64,000 nucleotides of DNA from Muscardinus avellanarius. Taxonomy: Eukaryota > Chordata > Mammalia > Rodentia > Gliridae. Below are positions 1 through 11,989 of the stretch, piece by piece. The stretch is from positions 32,034,826 to 32,098,825 of the forward strand of contig OY726561.1 in NCBI GenBank assembly GCA_963383645.1, written 5' to 3'. The first letter of the stretch is position 1; each line of letters begins with the position of its first letter. The translations under genes were made by a program, and so were the position numbers. Under the pieces are notes generated by a model. The model saw only the letters and a list, made by a program, of their open reading frames with translations. It had not been told where the DNA came from and did not search any database.

Positions 1-727
1 GATAGAAGAATGTGATCCAAGATGTTGAGATATTGTCTGTTTCTCCCTTTGCCTTCCACTCTGAAACATTAAATTAAAATCTGAGATTTCACCCATGTTC
101 ACATGAGCATTGTCAAAATTAAATTAAAGCTTCTGCAAGAAGGCATTCTCAGTCTGAAGGATAACACCTTTGCTCCAAGGTTAGCACCTATTTTATCATT
201 TGCCAAAAGTGCAAGAAACAAACAAAAAGATAAAGAAAGAAAACAAAGCAAGCAGAAAAAAAAAACTATGCTACTTTGAATTTCAAAAAATTGTCATGCC
301 TCTTCCCATGTTAAAATAATATCCTAAAATTTAATTAAAAAAAAAATTCTTCAGCTGGAGTAAGAAGCTGATAATATTTCAACCAAAGTGATTCTCAGTA
401 TCTACACAAGGATCAACGTGTGTGGGGAGCACTTTATCTCTTAAATATCTTATGTTGAGTTCATTTATTTCCAGTAACATCTTTGCTTTTATAAGAGTAA
501 AAATAAATTCATAGTATAGAGAAATATATTTGACTTAGAAAATAGCTAGTAAACCATGCTTTCCTCTTATTTTACATAGGAAAATAAGAAAAACACTTTA
601 ATACAGAATGAAATTAAAGGCGGTTTTAATTTTAGTTTTGAAATTTACTCAAATAGTTAATTTGTCACAGTAATGTGTTCATATATTCAGTAACTTATGA
701 AATGTTTACATAAGTATTGGATTTTAA
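1..727. other. Unique AT-rich DNA, no gene seen
   Basis: I see no exon, RNA gene or recognisable repeat here. The DNA is AT-rich with short A runs, and every frame is broken by stops. Confidence 0.6.
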
Positions 728-749
728 ATGATTCTAGTTAAAAAGTTTA

Positions 750-885
750 AGCTGGGTGTACTGGTGCATGTTTGTAATCCCAGTACTTGGGAGGCTGAGA
801 CAGGAGTATTGCAGATTCAAAGCCAATGTGCCTGTCTCAGCCTTCCAAGTACTAGATTTACAGGCATGTACCACCATGCCCAGCT
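750..885. repeat. Inverted pair of SINE heads (snap-back)
   Basis: Two 55-bp copies of the 7SL/B1-like SINE head face each other at 750-804 (plus) and 831-885 (minus), separated by 26 nt. When the second arm is reverse-complemented, 45 of 55 positions agree. The last 21 positions, beginning TACTTGG, differ at one. Neither arm has the linker or ID-like tail of the family. A transcript crossing this site could fold into an imperfect 55-bp hairpin. A 111-codon reading frame runs through it, but it is SINE-derived and not a gene. Confidence 0.8.
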
Positions 886-1343
886 AAAAGCATACATTTT
901 AAAAATAATGTGTGATACTATAAGGATAGAGTTCATTAATAGACCAAAAAACTATTTTCTGAAGTTTGAATTGTGTTTTGACAATGAATCATGCTCTATA
1001 AAGGATCAAAACATAATCTACCTCCTTTTAAAACTTGGTTATGTCTGCCTATACATGGAATAAAATTATTTTCATGCGTAGTTCAATAATAATAACATTA
1101 TTAATATCTTTTAGCTGAGTGTACAAATAAAAGGAATCTACTACCCTTGAACCATTATTTTCAAAAGTTCCCACAAACTATTTTTAAAAATCTGAGCCTG
1201 AAAATCAAATATCATGCAATTATCATTGTCTTTATTAGATAAAAAGGTATTGTGCATGAAAGGCGCAGTCTAAACAATTGACAATATAAAGTATCACTTT
1301 TCATTTTAGGTTTCCTTGGAAAATATTCACCGATGCATGCTTT
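886..1343. other. Unique DNA, nothing recognised
   Basis: This is an AT-rich spacer between the inverted SINE heads and a TG microsatellite. I see no gene or RNA signal. Confidence 0.5.
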
Positions 1344-1376
1344 TGTGTGTGTGTGCATGTGTGTGTGCGTGCGTGC

Positions 1377-1409
<33 letters not shown>
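1344..1409. repeat. (TG)n microsatellite with TGCG variants
   Basis: This TG/CA tract has an internal TGCG block near 1367-1382. It directly abuts the 3' end of the minus-strand SINE that follows, so it probably grew from that element's CA-containing tail. Confidence 0.95.
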
Positions 1410-1605
1410 GTGCTAGGGATGAAACCCAGGGGCATTCTACCTCAGATCTATACCCCAGCCCTATTTTTTATTCTTTATTTTGAAGTAGAGTCTCACAGAG
1501 TTGCAATGGACCTCACTAAGTAGCTGAAGCTGTCTGACAACCTCTATCCTCCTGTCTCAGCCTACCAGATGCTGAGATTACAAGAGTGGGCCACCAGGAC
1601 AGGCT
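1409..1605 (-). mobile_element. Dimeric B1/ID-like SINE, old
   Basis: On the minus strand this reads as a 7SL/B1-like head, an A-rich linker, and an ID-like tail. On the plus strand the tail appears as GATGAAACCCAGGGGCATT. Many substitutions in the head and loss of nearly all CpG suggest an old copy. The (TG)n tract is at its 3' end. Confidence 0.85.
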
Positions 1606-4003
1606 TACTGATGCAGTATTCCCAGCTCCTTCCCCAATGCCAAAATGGATACAGAATCACTGTACCTTACCTAATTTTATAAAACAAGTGCATCCTTGGG
1701 CATGTATAATGCATCTGTTTGGAAAACAGAGCACTTGTAGTATTCATGTTAACTAGGCTGCACTGGATGAGAAATCAAGTTACTCTTGCAGGCTTTTTCC
1801 AGCTCACTGTATCCAGCTCATTTTGTTGACAGAGTTAAAAGGAAAAAAAGCAAAAGGCAAAATACCATCTTTTCCATCTTTCAAGACACTGACCTTAGAT
1901 GACACCTTTCTGTGGGCAATCTAGGAAAAGTCAAACTTTTATATCAGCAAGAACCATATTCATATGTGTGATATTGCCAAAAAGTTCATAGGAAGATGGA
2001 TGACTTTCACAGTACTGATACTTGAAAATTAGCAAAATTAAGGCTTAGAAAATGTTAACACCCCAAGTGTTTTTTTTCCATACCTTAACTTAAAACCTTC
2101 TTACTGATAATTCATAGTTATTGAAATTGGAGGTGGGAGAGAGGTAGTTAGACATGAGCTCTTTCTTCCATTAAAAAGTTCAAAGACTCAAGTATGTCTT
2201 CTGTGTACTATCCATATGGTCATCTGGAGATTTTTTTTCCATTAGACTAAGAATGGCCTCTCCTATGATTCTAGTGATGGAAAGACGACATTTACTCCTT
2301 ATTTTAAATTTCTTTCAGGGGATTGTGTGCCCAATTTTATGTCCATTTAAACTCTAATCTAGAGTTAATGTATGGAAAATTAATTGTTTGAACTCATAAT
2401 TATAGCCAATAGTATTTGAAAATAAGCTTTAAAGTAAATTAATTCTCTATACTTCTAAGTATATAGTGGAGTAGCTTGTTGAATACCACAAGAAATTAAA
2501 TTGAGAAAGATGTTCTTAGAAACCCCATTTAAGAGGAAATTCATTCTATTTTCTGTCTCTAGGATTAAAACAGGTAAGAGAGCAAGATGATGGCTCTAAT
2601 TCTAATTGGAGTATAAAATTCCTAAATTTGAGGATATACTCGAGAAGATATTTGTTTTGTGTCTATACTGCAGGTCAGATTAGACTTTCTACTAGAGAAA
2701 AGAAAAAAAATGCATTAATTTCCAGAGAGAGTAATTATATCTTTTAGAACAATAACTATTTTCCCACTGAGATATCTTAAAATTAAATATTATAAAACAT
2801 ATATAATGTTGTTTTTCCTAAGACTCAAACTGTTTTTCAAAAGTTAACCAACTTCCTGATTGATGAAAATAATTTAGAACAATCTTATATTATGTGAATA
2901 AGATTTACCAATTCGATATCTTATTTAAATATAGAATTCAATGCAGATAGAAGTGATGAGCTCTAAGTGGAAAAAAAATTTCCCACAATGGATTGAGTCT
3001 GATATAACCTTTTTCTCATAAGTGAAGAGTCTAATGTAATATAAGCACTCATAAGTAATCAGATGTCTTCTGATGAGTGAATTGAATGTCATCACATAAG
3101 TAATCCACTATACATTTTATTAAAATTCTTTGTGTGTAAATTTAAATTCATTTTCTTTCTTATTTAATTTATTTAACCAAAATAAAATCTAAGATGCATG
3201 AAAAATCAATTTTAGTTATAAGAGATTTATCCCAAATATGTATTCATTTCTACATTTTTTTCTTTTCCTCATCAGTTGGCCTATGGTTGATATAATCATA
3301 CTTTGCAACTTTGTACAATTATGTACAGAAAGCATTTCTAACAATATTATATCATTGCATGTTCACTCCAAATGTCTCAGTGTTGTCACTAACTCTGATA
3401 AGGTGTATTTTTAATCTGATTTATTATGTGCCATAGACACACCTTAATTTTGCAAAACTGGATTTTAACTGGAAACAGTCAAGTAGAAATATATGTAGCT
3501 ATTTAGTTGACATCTGTGCGCTCAATGTCCAGGTTTATATAATCACCCTTGGTGAAAGTACTTTGTTAAAAGTACTTTAAGTTTGTTTACTGGGTTAGAG
3601 TTTAAAAACAAGAGGGTATAATAAAAATCAACATATCCCATCAGGAATGTCATTGATGCATGAAGGAAATTAGGACTCAGCTGAATTCACTTGAATAACA
3701 GGAAACTACTTTTAATTTCTCAGAGTTCTTGCTCTATGTTAGAGAGCAGGGTGTGCTTTAATTCAGATCACTAATTTCTTTTCCTTAACAGTTTTCTATA
3801 GCCGTCTCATCCTCTCATCCCCATTTTCAAAACAAATGATGAGAACACCTTTTATAGCTTGAAAAATTATTGCCCCCCTTTAGCAGTCACTCATTAATAT
3901 GGAAACCAGTTGAATTCCAGATGTTCAAATTATTTCTATAGGTAATATATGATATTTTATAGATAAAAAATAAGTACATTATGTAAAGCTATAATGCACC
4001 AAT

Positions 4004-4005
<2 letters not shown>
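1606..4005. other. Unique AT-rich stretch, no gene seen
   Basis: About 2.4 kb without a recognisable repeat or open frame of note. I see no CpG cluster and no paired splice sites flanking an open frame. Unrecognised ancient repeats cannot be excluded. Confidence 0.5.

Positions 4006-4057
<52 letters not shown>
4006..4057. repeat. (CA)n microsatellite
   Basis: A pure CA tract of about 26 units, directly upstream of a solitary ID-like SINE tail. Confidence 0.98.
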
Positions 4058-4058
<1 letters not shown>

Positions 4059-4065
4059 GTAAAAT

Positions 4066-4128
4066 AGGGCTGGGGGTTTAGCTAGGAGGTAGAATGTTCC
4101 TGAGTTCAATCTCCAGTACCAAAAAAAA
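4066..4128 (+). mobile_element. ID-like SINE tail, head missing
   Basis: The sequence starts GGGCTGGGGGTTTAGCTA, continues to a B-box-like GAGTTCAAT, ends CCAGTACC and has a short A tail. That is the tRNA-derived half of the local SINE. The 7SL-like half is absent and the (CA)n tract occupies its place. It is therefore 5'-truncated. Confidence 0.8.
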
Positions 4129-5003
4129 GGTGAGGTTGTGAGTTAGTGTGAGCTCCAGGTCAAGCATTCTCAGCAAATTAATCCCCTGGAATAGAAGATT
4201 CAAGTTATTTGAATGATACTTTGTCAAGAAAGAGAGCCTATTAAGAGAGCGTCAAAAAAATAAAAAAACATATACAGAAATATTTTATTTATTGAATACT
4301 TTTGTTATTACATACCTAAATTTTTTAAAACAATGAATTAGTGGCTTCAAGGATATTTTGATTTCTATTTTATCATGTTATTCATGTCTTATTTGCATAT
4401 GATGAATTTACCTTTATTATGTGGAATAATTTTATCAATTCAGTTTTATAAATGCCATAGGCAAGGGGAGAACAAAAACCTTATATGCCCATCTTTAACC
4501 AAAGACCAAGAGAAAGTGAATGCATTCTTTTTTTTGTCTTGCCATTCAATTCACACATAAACAAATATGGAAGTAGTAATAGCTAATGCAGTAAAACAGA
4601 ATCCTGTATCTCCTTTAAGATTTTTGAGTGAGTGTGACTTAGACAAGTCAGATAATTTCTCAGGTCATAAAGGTATAAGATAGATTCCTCTTACAAGCTG
4701 AGGATTTCAATGATTGAATATTCTCATAGCTTTGTATTTTCATGAGTAAAAATATCTAAGTTGAGCAAAGAGAGACAACGGTACTTTCTCTACTACAATA
4801 ATGAAATAGAAAATGAGACAAGAGAATTCAATATGCTAGTCACTCATAGAAAAAATTCAACACACACATTTTTAACATTCAGAAATCAGTGATCACCAAA
4901 TCTATAAATCTATGAACTTTATCCACTTTTCATGATGTATTTTAGAGTCGTGCTTAATTTTACAACTGATAGTACAAAGCTTATCTTCATTTAAAAAGAA
5001 GTT
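4129..5003. other. Unique DNA, no gene seen
   Basis: AT-rich sequence. One 61-codon frame at 4375-4560 shows no family resemblance or convincing signal and is best read as chance. Confidence 0.5.
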
Positions 5004-5066
5004 ATTTTTTGTGTTACTGAGGATTGAACCCAGAGGCATTCTACATTTAGGCTACAATTCTAGCCT
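5004..5066 (-). mobile_element. ID-like SINE tail fragment
   Basis: The plus strand shows a T run, then GTGTTACTGAGGATTGAACC and AGAGGCATTCTAC, the antisense of the SINE tail. It stops where the TATAGACTATAG minisatellite begins, so the head is missing. Confidence 0.75.
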
Positions 5067-5068
5067 GA

Positions 5069-5300
5069 AATATATGTATATATGTATACATATGTATGTA
5101 TTATATATATAGACTATAGACTCATATGTATATATTATATATATAGACTATATATTATATATAGAGACTATAGACTCATATTATATATATAGACTATAGA
5201 CTCATAGACTATAGACTATATGTATATATTATATATATAGACTATAGACTCATATATATATAGACTATAGACTATAGACTATAGACTATAGACTCATATA
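5069..5300. repeat. AT-rich minisatellite, TATAGACTATAGACTCATA type
   Basis: Irregular tandem units mix three words: TATATATATA, AGACTATAG and ACTCATAT. Some blocks have AGACTATAG once before ACTCAT, and others repeat it up to four times (about 5265-5292). CTATAG is self-complementary, so hairpins are likely. Confidence 0.9.
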
Positions 5301-5941
5301 GGTGACACTGGCTTATCTTCACACAGTACCTGGTGCCCTTCCCCCACACCCACTTCCTCATTTCCTTTTCTCCCAATACCAAGTGTCCAGGTTAACAATG
5401 TTGTATTCACATGTCATATTCACATAGTTGCAGGCAGCATTTTCATTAATGAACCTCAGTCTTCTTCCTCCCCTACCCTTTCTCCCTGGCTCCACTGAGG
5501 ATCTCTTCCATTATTTGGAGTCCCTCTGGCTCAAACATATTAGAGAAAACATATGTCTCTTCTCTTTCTGATCTTGGCTGATCTCACTTAATATAATGTT
5601 CTCCAGGTCTTTTCATCTTCTTACAAATGACATGATTTTGTTCATCTTATTGTTGAGTAGAATTCCATTGCGTGTATTTCCCATAATTTTGTAATCTATC
5701 CATCTGTTGATGGATACAGAGGTTGCTTTCATAGTTTGGCTATTGGGAACTGTGTTTCTATGAACATGGCTTTGCATATGTCACTGTATTTCTCTGATTT
5801 CAACCCCTTTGGAAAGATACCCAGTAGTGTTATAGCTGTATCATATGGTGTTTCCATTCCCAGTTCTTCTAAGGAATCTCTAACTGATCTCTATAGTGGC
5901 TGAACTAGTTTGCACTCCCACCAACAATGTACAAGAGAAAC
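5301..5941 (-). mobile_element. LINE-1 3' end, antisense, rodent-lineage type
   Basis: The plus strand reads as the reverse of an L1 end. Landmarks are TGTTGAGTAGAATTCCATTG, CTATCCATCTGTTGATGGA, ATAGTTTGGCTATTGGGAAC, ACCCAGTAGTGTTATAGCTG and CACTCCCACCAACAATGTA. It ends abruptly where an antisense SINE begins. No L1 coding potential remains. Confidence 0.8.
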
Positions 5942-6066
5942 AAGGTCTTTCTTGCTAGATTGCTGAGAGCTTCCTTATGTTGCTGAGGCTGTCCTCAAAC
6001 CTACAATCCTCCTATCTTAGACTCCTAAGTACTGGGATTATAGGCATGCACCATGCAATGCCTGGC
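5938..6066 (-). mobile_element. SINE head, antisense, tail missing
   Basis: The antisense 7SL-like head includes GTTGCTGAGGCTGTCC and TACTGGGATTATAGGCATG. The ID-like tail expected on the left is absent, so the SINE abuts L1 directly. The junction may be a deletion or a truncated insertion. Confidence 0.8.
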
Positions 6067-6204
6067 TAATAAACAAGTATTTAATTGGAACATAGCAGCT
6101 GACTGTATGTGTGTGATGTGTGTGCCACCATGCCTGACTTAAAAAAATATTGGGGAGGTGTCCTTCTTTATACTTAATTTTATTAACAAATTTTGTTTTG
6201 CATG

Positions 6205-6406
6205 TTTTTGTGTGTGTGTGGTACTGGAAGTGAAACTCAGAGGCATAGTACCACCAAGATACATCCCCAGCCCTATTTTTTTAATTCTCTATTTCTCACT
6301 AAGGTGCAGAAGGCCTCACTAAGTAGCTGCGGCTGTCTGCCTACCACTATCCTCTTCTCAGCCTCCGGAGTACTGGGATTGCAAGTGTGTGCAACCATGC
6401 CCAGCT
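6205..6406 (-). mobile_element. Dimeric B1/ID-like SINE
   Basis: The plus strand shows a short GT tract, GGTACTGGAAGTGAAACTCA (tail), CCCAGCCCTATTTTTTTAAT (tail start and linker), and a head ending ACCATGCCCAGCT. It is complete but diverged. A 76-codon frame across it is SINE-derived. Confidence 0.85.
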
Positions 6407-9030
6407 CTGCAATTGTTAAATGAATTAACTTGTAAATTTTATATTTTTCTGATTAGCTAACTCTTTATTTTGTGTTTTTGTGGATATTTTGAATAATAAT
6501 TACAATTTAAGAACAATATGATATAGAGAGAAGAGTGCTGAAGCAAACTACAGTGGTTTCTGAAGTTTACTTAATGTTTTGAAAGACTTAGTTTCCATGT
6601 TTGTATAGTGGAGAGAGCATAATCGATCTTTTGCAAACTAATAATATGAACTCAAACCTACACAAAGGTACTATTTGCAGAATAGTCTTAGCATAACTAT
6701 ATAAAAGAAGCATCATGAGTTTGTGTATAAACAATCACACTGTTTTAAATGGAAATGAAATTCCATTATTCAGACTCCATTGATTTTATCTGATCAAACT
6801 GCTCACGTATTTGAGTTACAAGGTCTGAGGGCGAATGACATTCTGTGCTGAATTCCAACAATTCAAGGCTTTACCTAATCGAATTTTACAGTGTTGAATC
6901 AAACAGTAAAAACTAGTAAAGTTGATTTGTTCTTCTCTCCTTATCTTTGAGATGCTTAATCGAATAAAATAATAAAATTTAAGAGCTAGAGCGACATTAG
7001 GTTTATATTCTCTTATCCCTTCACTTATATTTTAAACAATTGGGCTGTTTACATTTAAGTACTTTATTCAACTTATAGTAAAATATTTCCAAAATTAATG
7101 TCATCTACAGATCGTGGATTTGTGTTTATAATGTTCTTGCAAGTTCCTTTGCCTTCCGCACATAATTGCCTAGATAGTTTGCAAAAATGTCTGTGTAGCA
7201 ACTTATTTTAGAATAATAAGAATGAGAAGGGTAAGTGGATAATGAGTCTAGACCCTCTAAGAAGAGCTAGTCTTTGTTGAGCCTAATTTATTGCCCAGTA
7301 TTTTATCACAAGGCCCACACATTGTAAGGAAGGCTGAAAAATGTAGTGTTGTAGCTGCTTACATCATTCATTCTCCAAAATCTTCAGTTAGATTAATAAC
7401 AAAGAAAAGTAGAATATAGATATGGCTTCAGAAACATCTGCCACAAAGGCTTATTTACCATTATGGATAGCATTAAAGATAACAGTATTTCTATTATTTA
7501 TATCAGCTAACTAGAGTTAAAGTGAGCCAGAGACCATATAAATTAAAATTACATGTTCCAAAGTAAAACTGAATTAGATTCAAACCAAAAGTCCATTGTT
7601 TTAATAAAGCTTTCTTCTATAAGGGTGGAACCTACTTCACAAGTATAAAGGCTATGCACAATGCCTAGGTAGTATTAATTGCCCTGTAAGTTGTGAGTGC
7701 TATTATTGGCCAGCCAGTAGTATTTTCTGCATTTTAATATTGAGAAATTAAAAATGATTTTATCTAAATCATATCAAGGTGATATTATGGCCCTTCAGGT
7801 CAACAGAATTGCTTTAGCACCTTTTAGGTTTCTCTCATAGATGACAATGTTTATTCATCTTCTATCAATTCTGCATTTTCCATTTAAATTTAGAAAGATT
7901 AATGTCTAGAGCCCTGGCCAAGTCAAGATAATTTTGATCAGCTTGTGCCACTTATTCAGTACTATAACACCTGCTTTTATTTTTTTTATTGGAATATGCT
8001 CTTCTTACCATGATGATAATATGGGCAACGGTCAAGTCTATTATGAGCTTAATTGCTCTTGTGCCAAGATTTCATTCTTTGAACATAAGGAAAGCTCAAG
8101 TTTAAGCCACAAAACTTGATACATTTATGGATATTTTATTCTTATTATGAACAGAAGAAAACTAGTTTTGCATTCTATATTTGAAACTTGTCCAGTGGCT
8201 GGACATAATGATTACTATTACAATGACTCAAGTCATTGATCAGGTGTAGTGATGGAAATATCCTATGTATTTGTCTTTGGACCTGCTTAGAGTTTCTGGA
8301 AACTAATAATCTAATTGCTCATGTTGAGTGACAGAACAAATATTGAATATCTAAGTAGTCTAAGTCTTTGCTTGGTCATGGCTCTTTGATCCTTGGAGGA
8401 CTGCTGGCTGGAAAGTTTATAGTACAACTCACTTTGCTGTGAAGAGGACAGCTTTAATTGAAACTTCTACAGAGGAAAGGAAAATAGAAAAGACATTCTA
8501 GTGTCTCTTTTCATTATCAGTAATGCCTGGGGCCAAAGTGGTGGCGGATGGCAATATTGAGCATGCCTTTTCCTCATCATGTAAAAGTTAAATATGAAAT
8601 TATTTAAATTAGGGTCTGCATATCTGTATATAATAATACTCTGAAATCCCTTATAAGTGAAATAGATTTATATGGAAGTTAAGTGGCTTATTCACACATT
8701 GATTCTTTTAAAAGCACTGAGGAGGTACACTGAGAATATTGCCTGTCTGTTGCTTATTATTCCTGCTGCTGTGCAGTCTGCCCCCAAGTGGTAGAGAGCC
8801 TACGACTCCAAGAAATAACCTGTGGTCAGTCTAATGACTTATGGCTGCAATTGCTTGGCTGATTGATTTTTGTTGATATATATGTGCTAAACAATTTGAA
8901 AATATATCATATGTAATATGAATTTGCCTATTCAAATCATAACATGGTAATTATTCTTGAAAGTGTGGCCATACATTTAAACTCAACAAACTAAGTAAAT
9001 AAACTTTAAGAATAACTATGACTATTTATG
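6407..9030. other. Unique stretch, no gene seen
   Basis: About 2.6 kb of AT-rich DNA without a repeat I can name. Short open frames such as 7934-8119 lack any supporting feature. Confidence 0.5.
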
Positions 9031-9053
9031 ATATATATATATATATATATATA
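9031..9053. repeat. (TA)n microsatellite
   Basis: A pure AT dinucleotide tract. Confidence 0.95.
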
Positions 9054-9188
9054 TGTAATATATATTTTTGAAGGTTTATTTTAGATTCATTATATTTGTT
9101 CTCCTTCCCTACCTATCTTAAATCCCCACCTCTTGCCATTCTTGCTTATTCTGGAAGACATTTTTTCCTCTCGATTTCTGGCAGGTGT

Positions 9189-9406
9189 TAGCTGGCATTG
9201 TTGAGTTCTAATATTTCCATGAGATTCAGCACCCTTGCGGTTTTTAGGTTCGTAGGAGCTCTCTCTTTCTCTCTCTTGTCTAGTTTTAAAGCATGGCTAG
9301 CTGGCATTGTTGAGTTCTAATATTTCCATGAGATTCGGCACCCTTGCAGTTTTTAGGTTCTTAGGAGCTCTCTCTTTCTCTCTCTTGTCTAGTTTTAAAG
9401 CATGGC
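9189..9406. repeat. 109-bp direct tandem duplication
   Basis: The segments 9189-9297 and 9298-9406 are consecutive copies of the same 109 bp, each beginning TAGCTGGCATTGTTGAG and ending AAAGCATGGC. I count three differences: CAGCAC/CGGCAC, GCGGTT/GCAGTT and TTCGTAGG/TTCTTAGG. The copies are about 97% identical, so the event is recent compared with the surrounding repeats, unless it is an assembly artefact. Confidence 0.93.
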
Positions 9407-10334
9407 CTTTGGGGGCTGACAGTGATTGTGACAGATGGTAAAGGAGTAAGATTGCACTTTGCGCTGCTTCTGTCTTTGCCTCTTGATCTCTTTCCACTTT
9501 CTCAAGGCAAATTATAGATTTCCTTTTGCCTCTAGAGGGATGCAAATTACAGTTGCCAGTTAGATGGTTCTTTGTTTCTAACTGTTGGAAAAAATAACAA
9601 GGGCTATTATTTAATTAAATATTGTCATTATATTTATTGTTGGTGAATGGTACTGATTAGTATGTTAACCAGATACCTGACTGGACAAGAGAGGTGACTT
9701 GTTGAATTATGGGTCAAAAATATATATTTTTTTTTCTGAGTTTGAAGATAACTTCCCTCTAGTGGCCCCAAATGGTACTTTATTTACATATTATTATTAT
9801 TTAAACCTTTTAAAAATACCTTTTCATTATCTTTTCTTAAACATTATCTGCTATGTGCAATTTACATATCACATATATTAATGGACATGGCTCGCAACTA
9901 GGAAATAACACCCTAAATTGTATAGAAATCTTATCAATATTAAAGGCATAATTTTAGTTATGAAAAGTAGGCAAATTCCCTTTCTGTGCATAATATTTCA
10001 TATAGTAAGAAATTATCAAATAAGGAGAGATGAGGTTTTTATCTCTAGGTCACACATGTGAATATGAATAATTTATCTTTCAAGATGATGGAGTCATTCT
10101 TATAAGGTCAGAAAATCTGGAATTATTAAATGAAATGATGATTTAGTGCTTATGTTTGATTGTATTTGGCATGCTGTCCTCCAACTTGAAGAGGCATAAC
10201 AGAGAGATGATCATATTTTAAAGTATTTCTGGGAAATTTTGCCTCAACACAGGGCATGGTGATAGGAGAGTCCAGTATAATCAAAGATTCTGGTTTTATT
10301 CTGAGAAGGCTCATCACTTCTGATTTGAAATAGT
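9407..10334. other. Unique DNA, no gene seen
   Basis: The first part (to about 9590) is less AT-rich than its surroundings and could be conserved non-coding DNA. The rest is AT-rich with no recognised element. Confidence 0.4.
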
Positions 10335-10393
10335 GTTTTTCCTCCCTCCTTCCTTTTTTTTCTTTCTTTTCTTTCTTTCTCTCTCTTCTCTCC
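10335..10393. repeat. Pyrimidine tract, CTTT/TC-rich
   Basis: Irregular CCT, CTTT and TCTC runs lead directly into the 3' end of an antisense SINE. They probably derive from its A-rich tail. Confidence 0.9.
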
Positions 10394-10398
10394 ACACC

Positions 10399-10600
10399 AC
10401 TTTGTACTGAGGTTTGAACCCAGAGGCATTCTACCTCTGAGCTACACACACAGCCCTATGTTATTATTTTTTTTTGAAACATGATCTCAAGAAGTTGTGG
10501 AAGACCATGCTAAATTGCTGAAACTGTCTTGCAAACCTGCAGTCCTCATGTCTCAGCCTCCCAAATATTAGGATTACAAGCATGTGCCATTGCAGCCAGT
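10399..10600 (-). mobile_element. Dimeric B1/ID-like SINE, old
   Basis: The plus strand has the antisense tail GTACTGAGGTTTGAACCCAG, the linker, and the antisense head CCTCCCAAATATTAGGATTA ending GCAGCCAGT. It is complete but strongly diverged. A 99-codon minus-strand frame runs through this SINE and the pyrimidine tract and is not a gene. Confidence 0.8.
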
Positions 10601-10796
10601 GGGAAGAGGTGTTTAACTAACATAGTGCTTAAGAAATGTTTTTATTGGCAAAATTTTTCAATGATTTGAACAAACATGAAATTCTGTAGGCAAGATCAGA
10701 AGCAAATTTACAAAGAAATGATCAAGACTTCAACTGTAAGGAAATGAGGTGTTATAAGAGAGAAATGGAGTTGATTAAATAATACCTTTTATTGGT

Positions 10797-11190
10797 TAGA
10801 TTGACTATATCTTAATTGACATATAATAATTATGGTTATTAATGGGGTATAAAGTGATATGCTGATAAATTTATACTTTATAAAATAATCAAAGAATAGT
10901 TATCATATCTGTTTCCTCAAAGATTTAACACTTTTTTTAGACATTTTAAATACTTCCCTTTAACTATCTTAAAGTTTATAATATGTTGCTATTCATCATA
11001 GTCAACTTTCTGTTCAATAGAACACCAGAACTTGTTCCTAATACCTAACTTTCACCCATTTAATAATGTCTCTCCTTTCTTTATCCACCTTTCTCCTCCA
11101 ACCTTAGCTTCTCCCATCTCATTCCATCTCAACTTCTATGAGCTTAACTCTTTCAGATTTCACATACAAGCACAGTCATTTACTATTGCC
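10797..11190 (-). mobile_element. Old L1M 3' end, antisense
   Basis: The order of motifs matches the antisense of old mammalian L1M 3' UTRs: an ATTGACATATAATAATTAT-like start, AGTTATCATATCTGTTTCCT, CATAGTCAACTTTCTGTTCA, AACACCAGAACTTGTTCC, and CTTCTATGAGCTTAACTC followed by TTTCAGATTTCACATACAAG. It is strongly diverged. Short frames inside are not genes. Confidence 0.65.
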
Positions 11191-11937
11191 TCTCTGTATA
11201 GATTGACTGTATCTTACACATATTCTGTAGGTGTCTTTAAACCTGAATATTATAGTCTCTGAGAAACTTATTATAAGATGGATATAATTATAGATATACA
11301 GGCATAATATATGCTATACATGATACATGTGTATACATTTATGTAACATGAGATATATATGCCATGCATATTTACAATTGCATTTATAAAGACAAGTATA
11401 ATTAATTATATCAAATGATATTACAGCCCACTATGCATATCATGCCTGCTCATACCCACCTCCACCTATCCAGGATTTGAGGCTGCCCAAGATTATGGCC
11501 TTCATGCCCCAAGCCCATTGACCCTGCCTTGACAATGCCTCAGACTGTTGACTGTTCACACCAACTCTACTGAGTTGAAACTTTAGTGTATTTTGCCACT
11601 GTTGTCTCAAGCTCCTGATGAGATCAAATATAAAATCTGAGAAGCAACTTTATGGTAGTTTTTCCATTTAAATTTTTTCATATCTGCCTTCTTCCAAAAC
11701 TACTGAAAGAAATAGTTTTTCTGTAGAAAATAGGCCATTTGATTGAGAAAATCCATGTTAAAACTTTGGCATCCCTTACTCATTCCACATAAATGCCTTT
11801 GAGTACTACTTATTTATGGAATTGAACCAATACCTGGTAAGTGTTTGTAATACCCACTAGTTTCCTAAATAGATGAGTTATGTTATTCTTTAGTCTATTT
11901 TTATAGATCAAACTCAAGTTTATAGAGTCCATAGTTT

Positions 11938-11940
<3 letters not shown>
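11191..11940. other. Unique DNA, no gene seen
   Basis: A patch rich in short ATATA-containing words (11280-11360) is followed by ordinary AT-rich DNA. Nothing is recognised. Confidence 0.45.

Positions 11941-11988
<48 letters not shown>
11941..11988. repeat. (CA)n microsatellite
   Basis: A pure tract of 24 CA units. Two overlapping minus-strand frames through it encode Cys-Val runs and are artefacts. Confidence 0.98.

Positions 11989-11989
<1 letters not shown>

Noticed and set aside
728..1063. 111-codon plus-strand frame as a small gene
   Set aside because: Its central part is two opposed SINE heads, and the rest has no recognised features.
5069..5300. CRISPR-like repeat-spacer array
   Set aside because: The units are short AT-rich words with no constant repeat/unique spacer pattern, and the DNA is mammalian.
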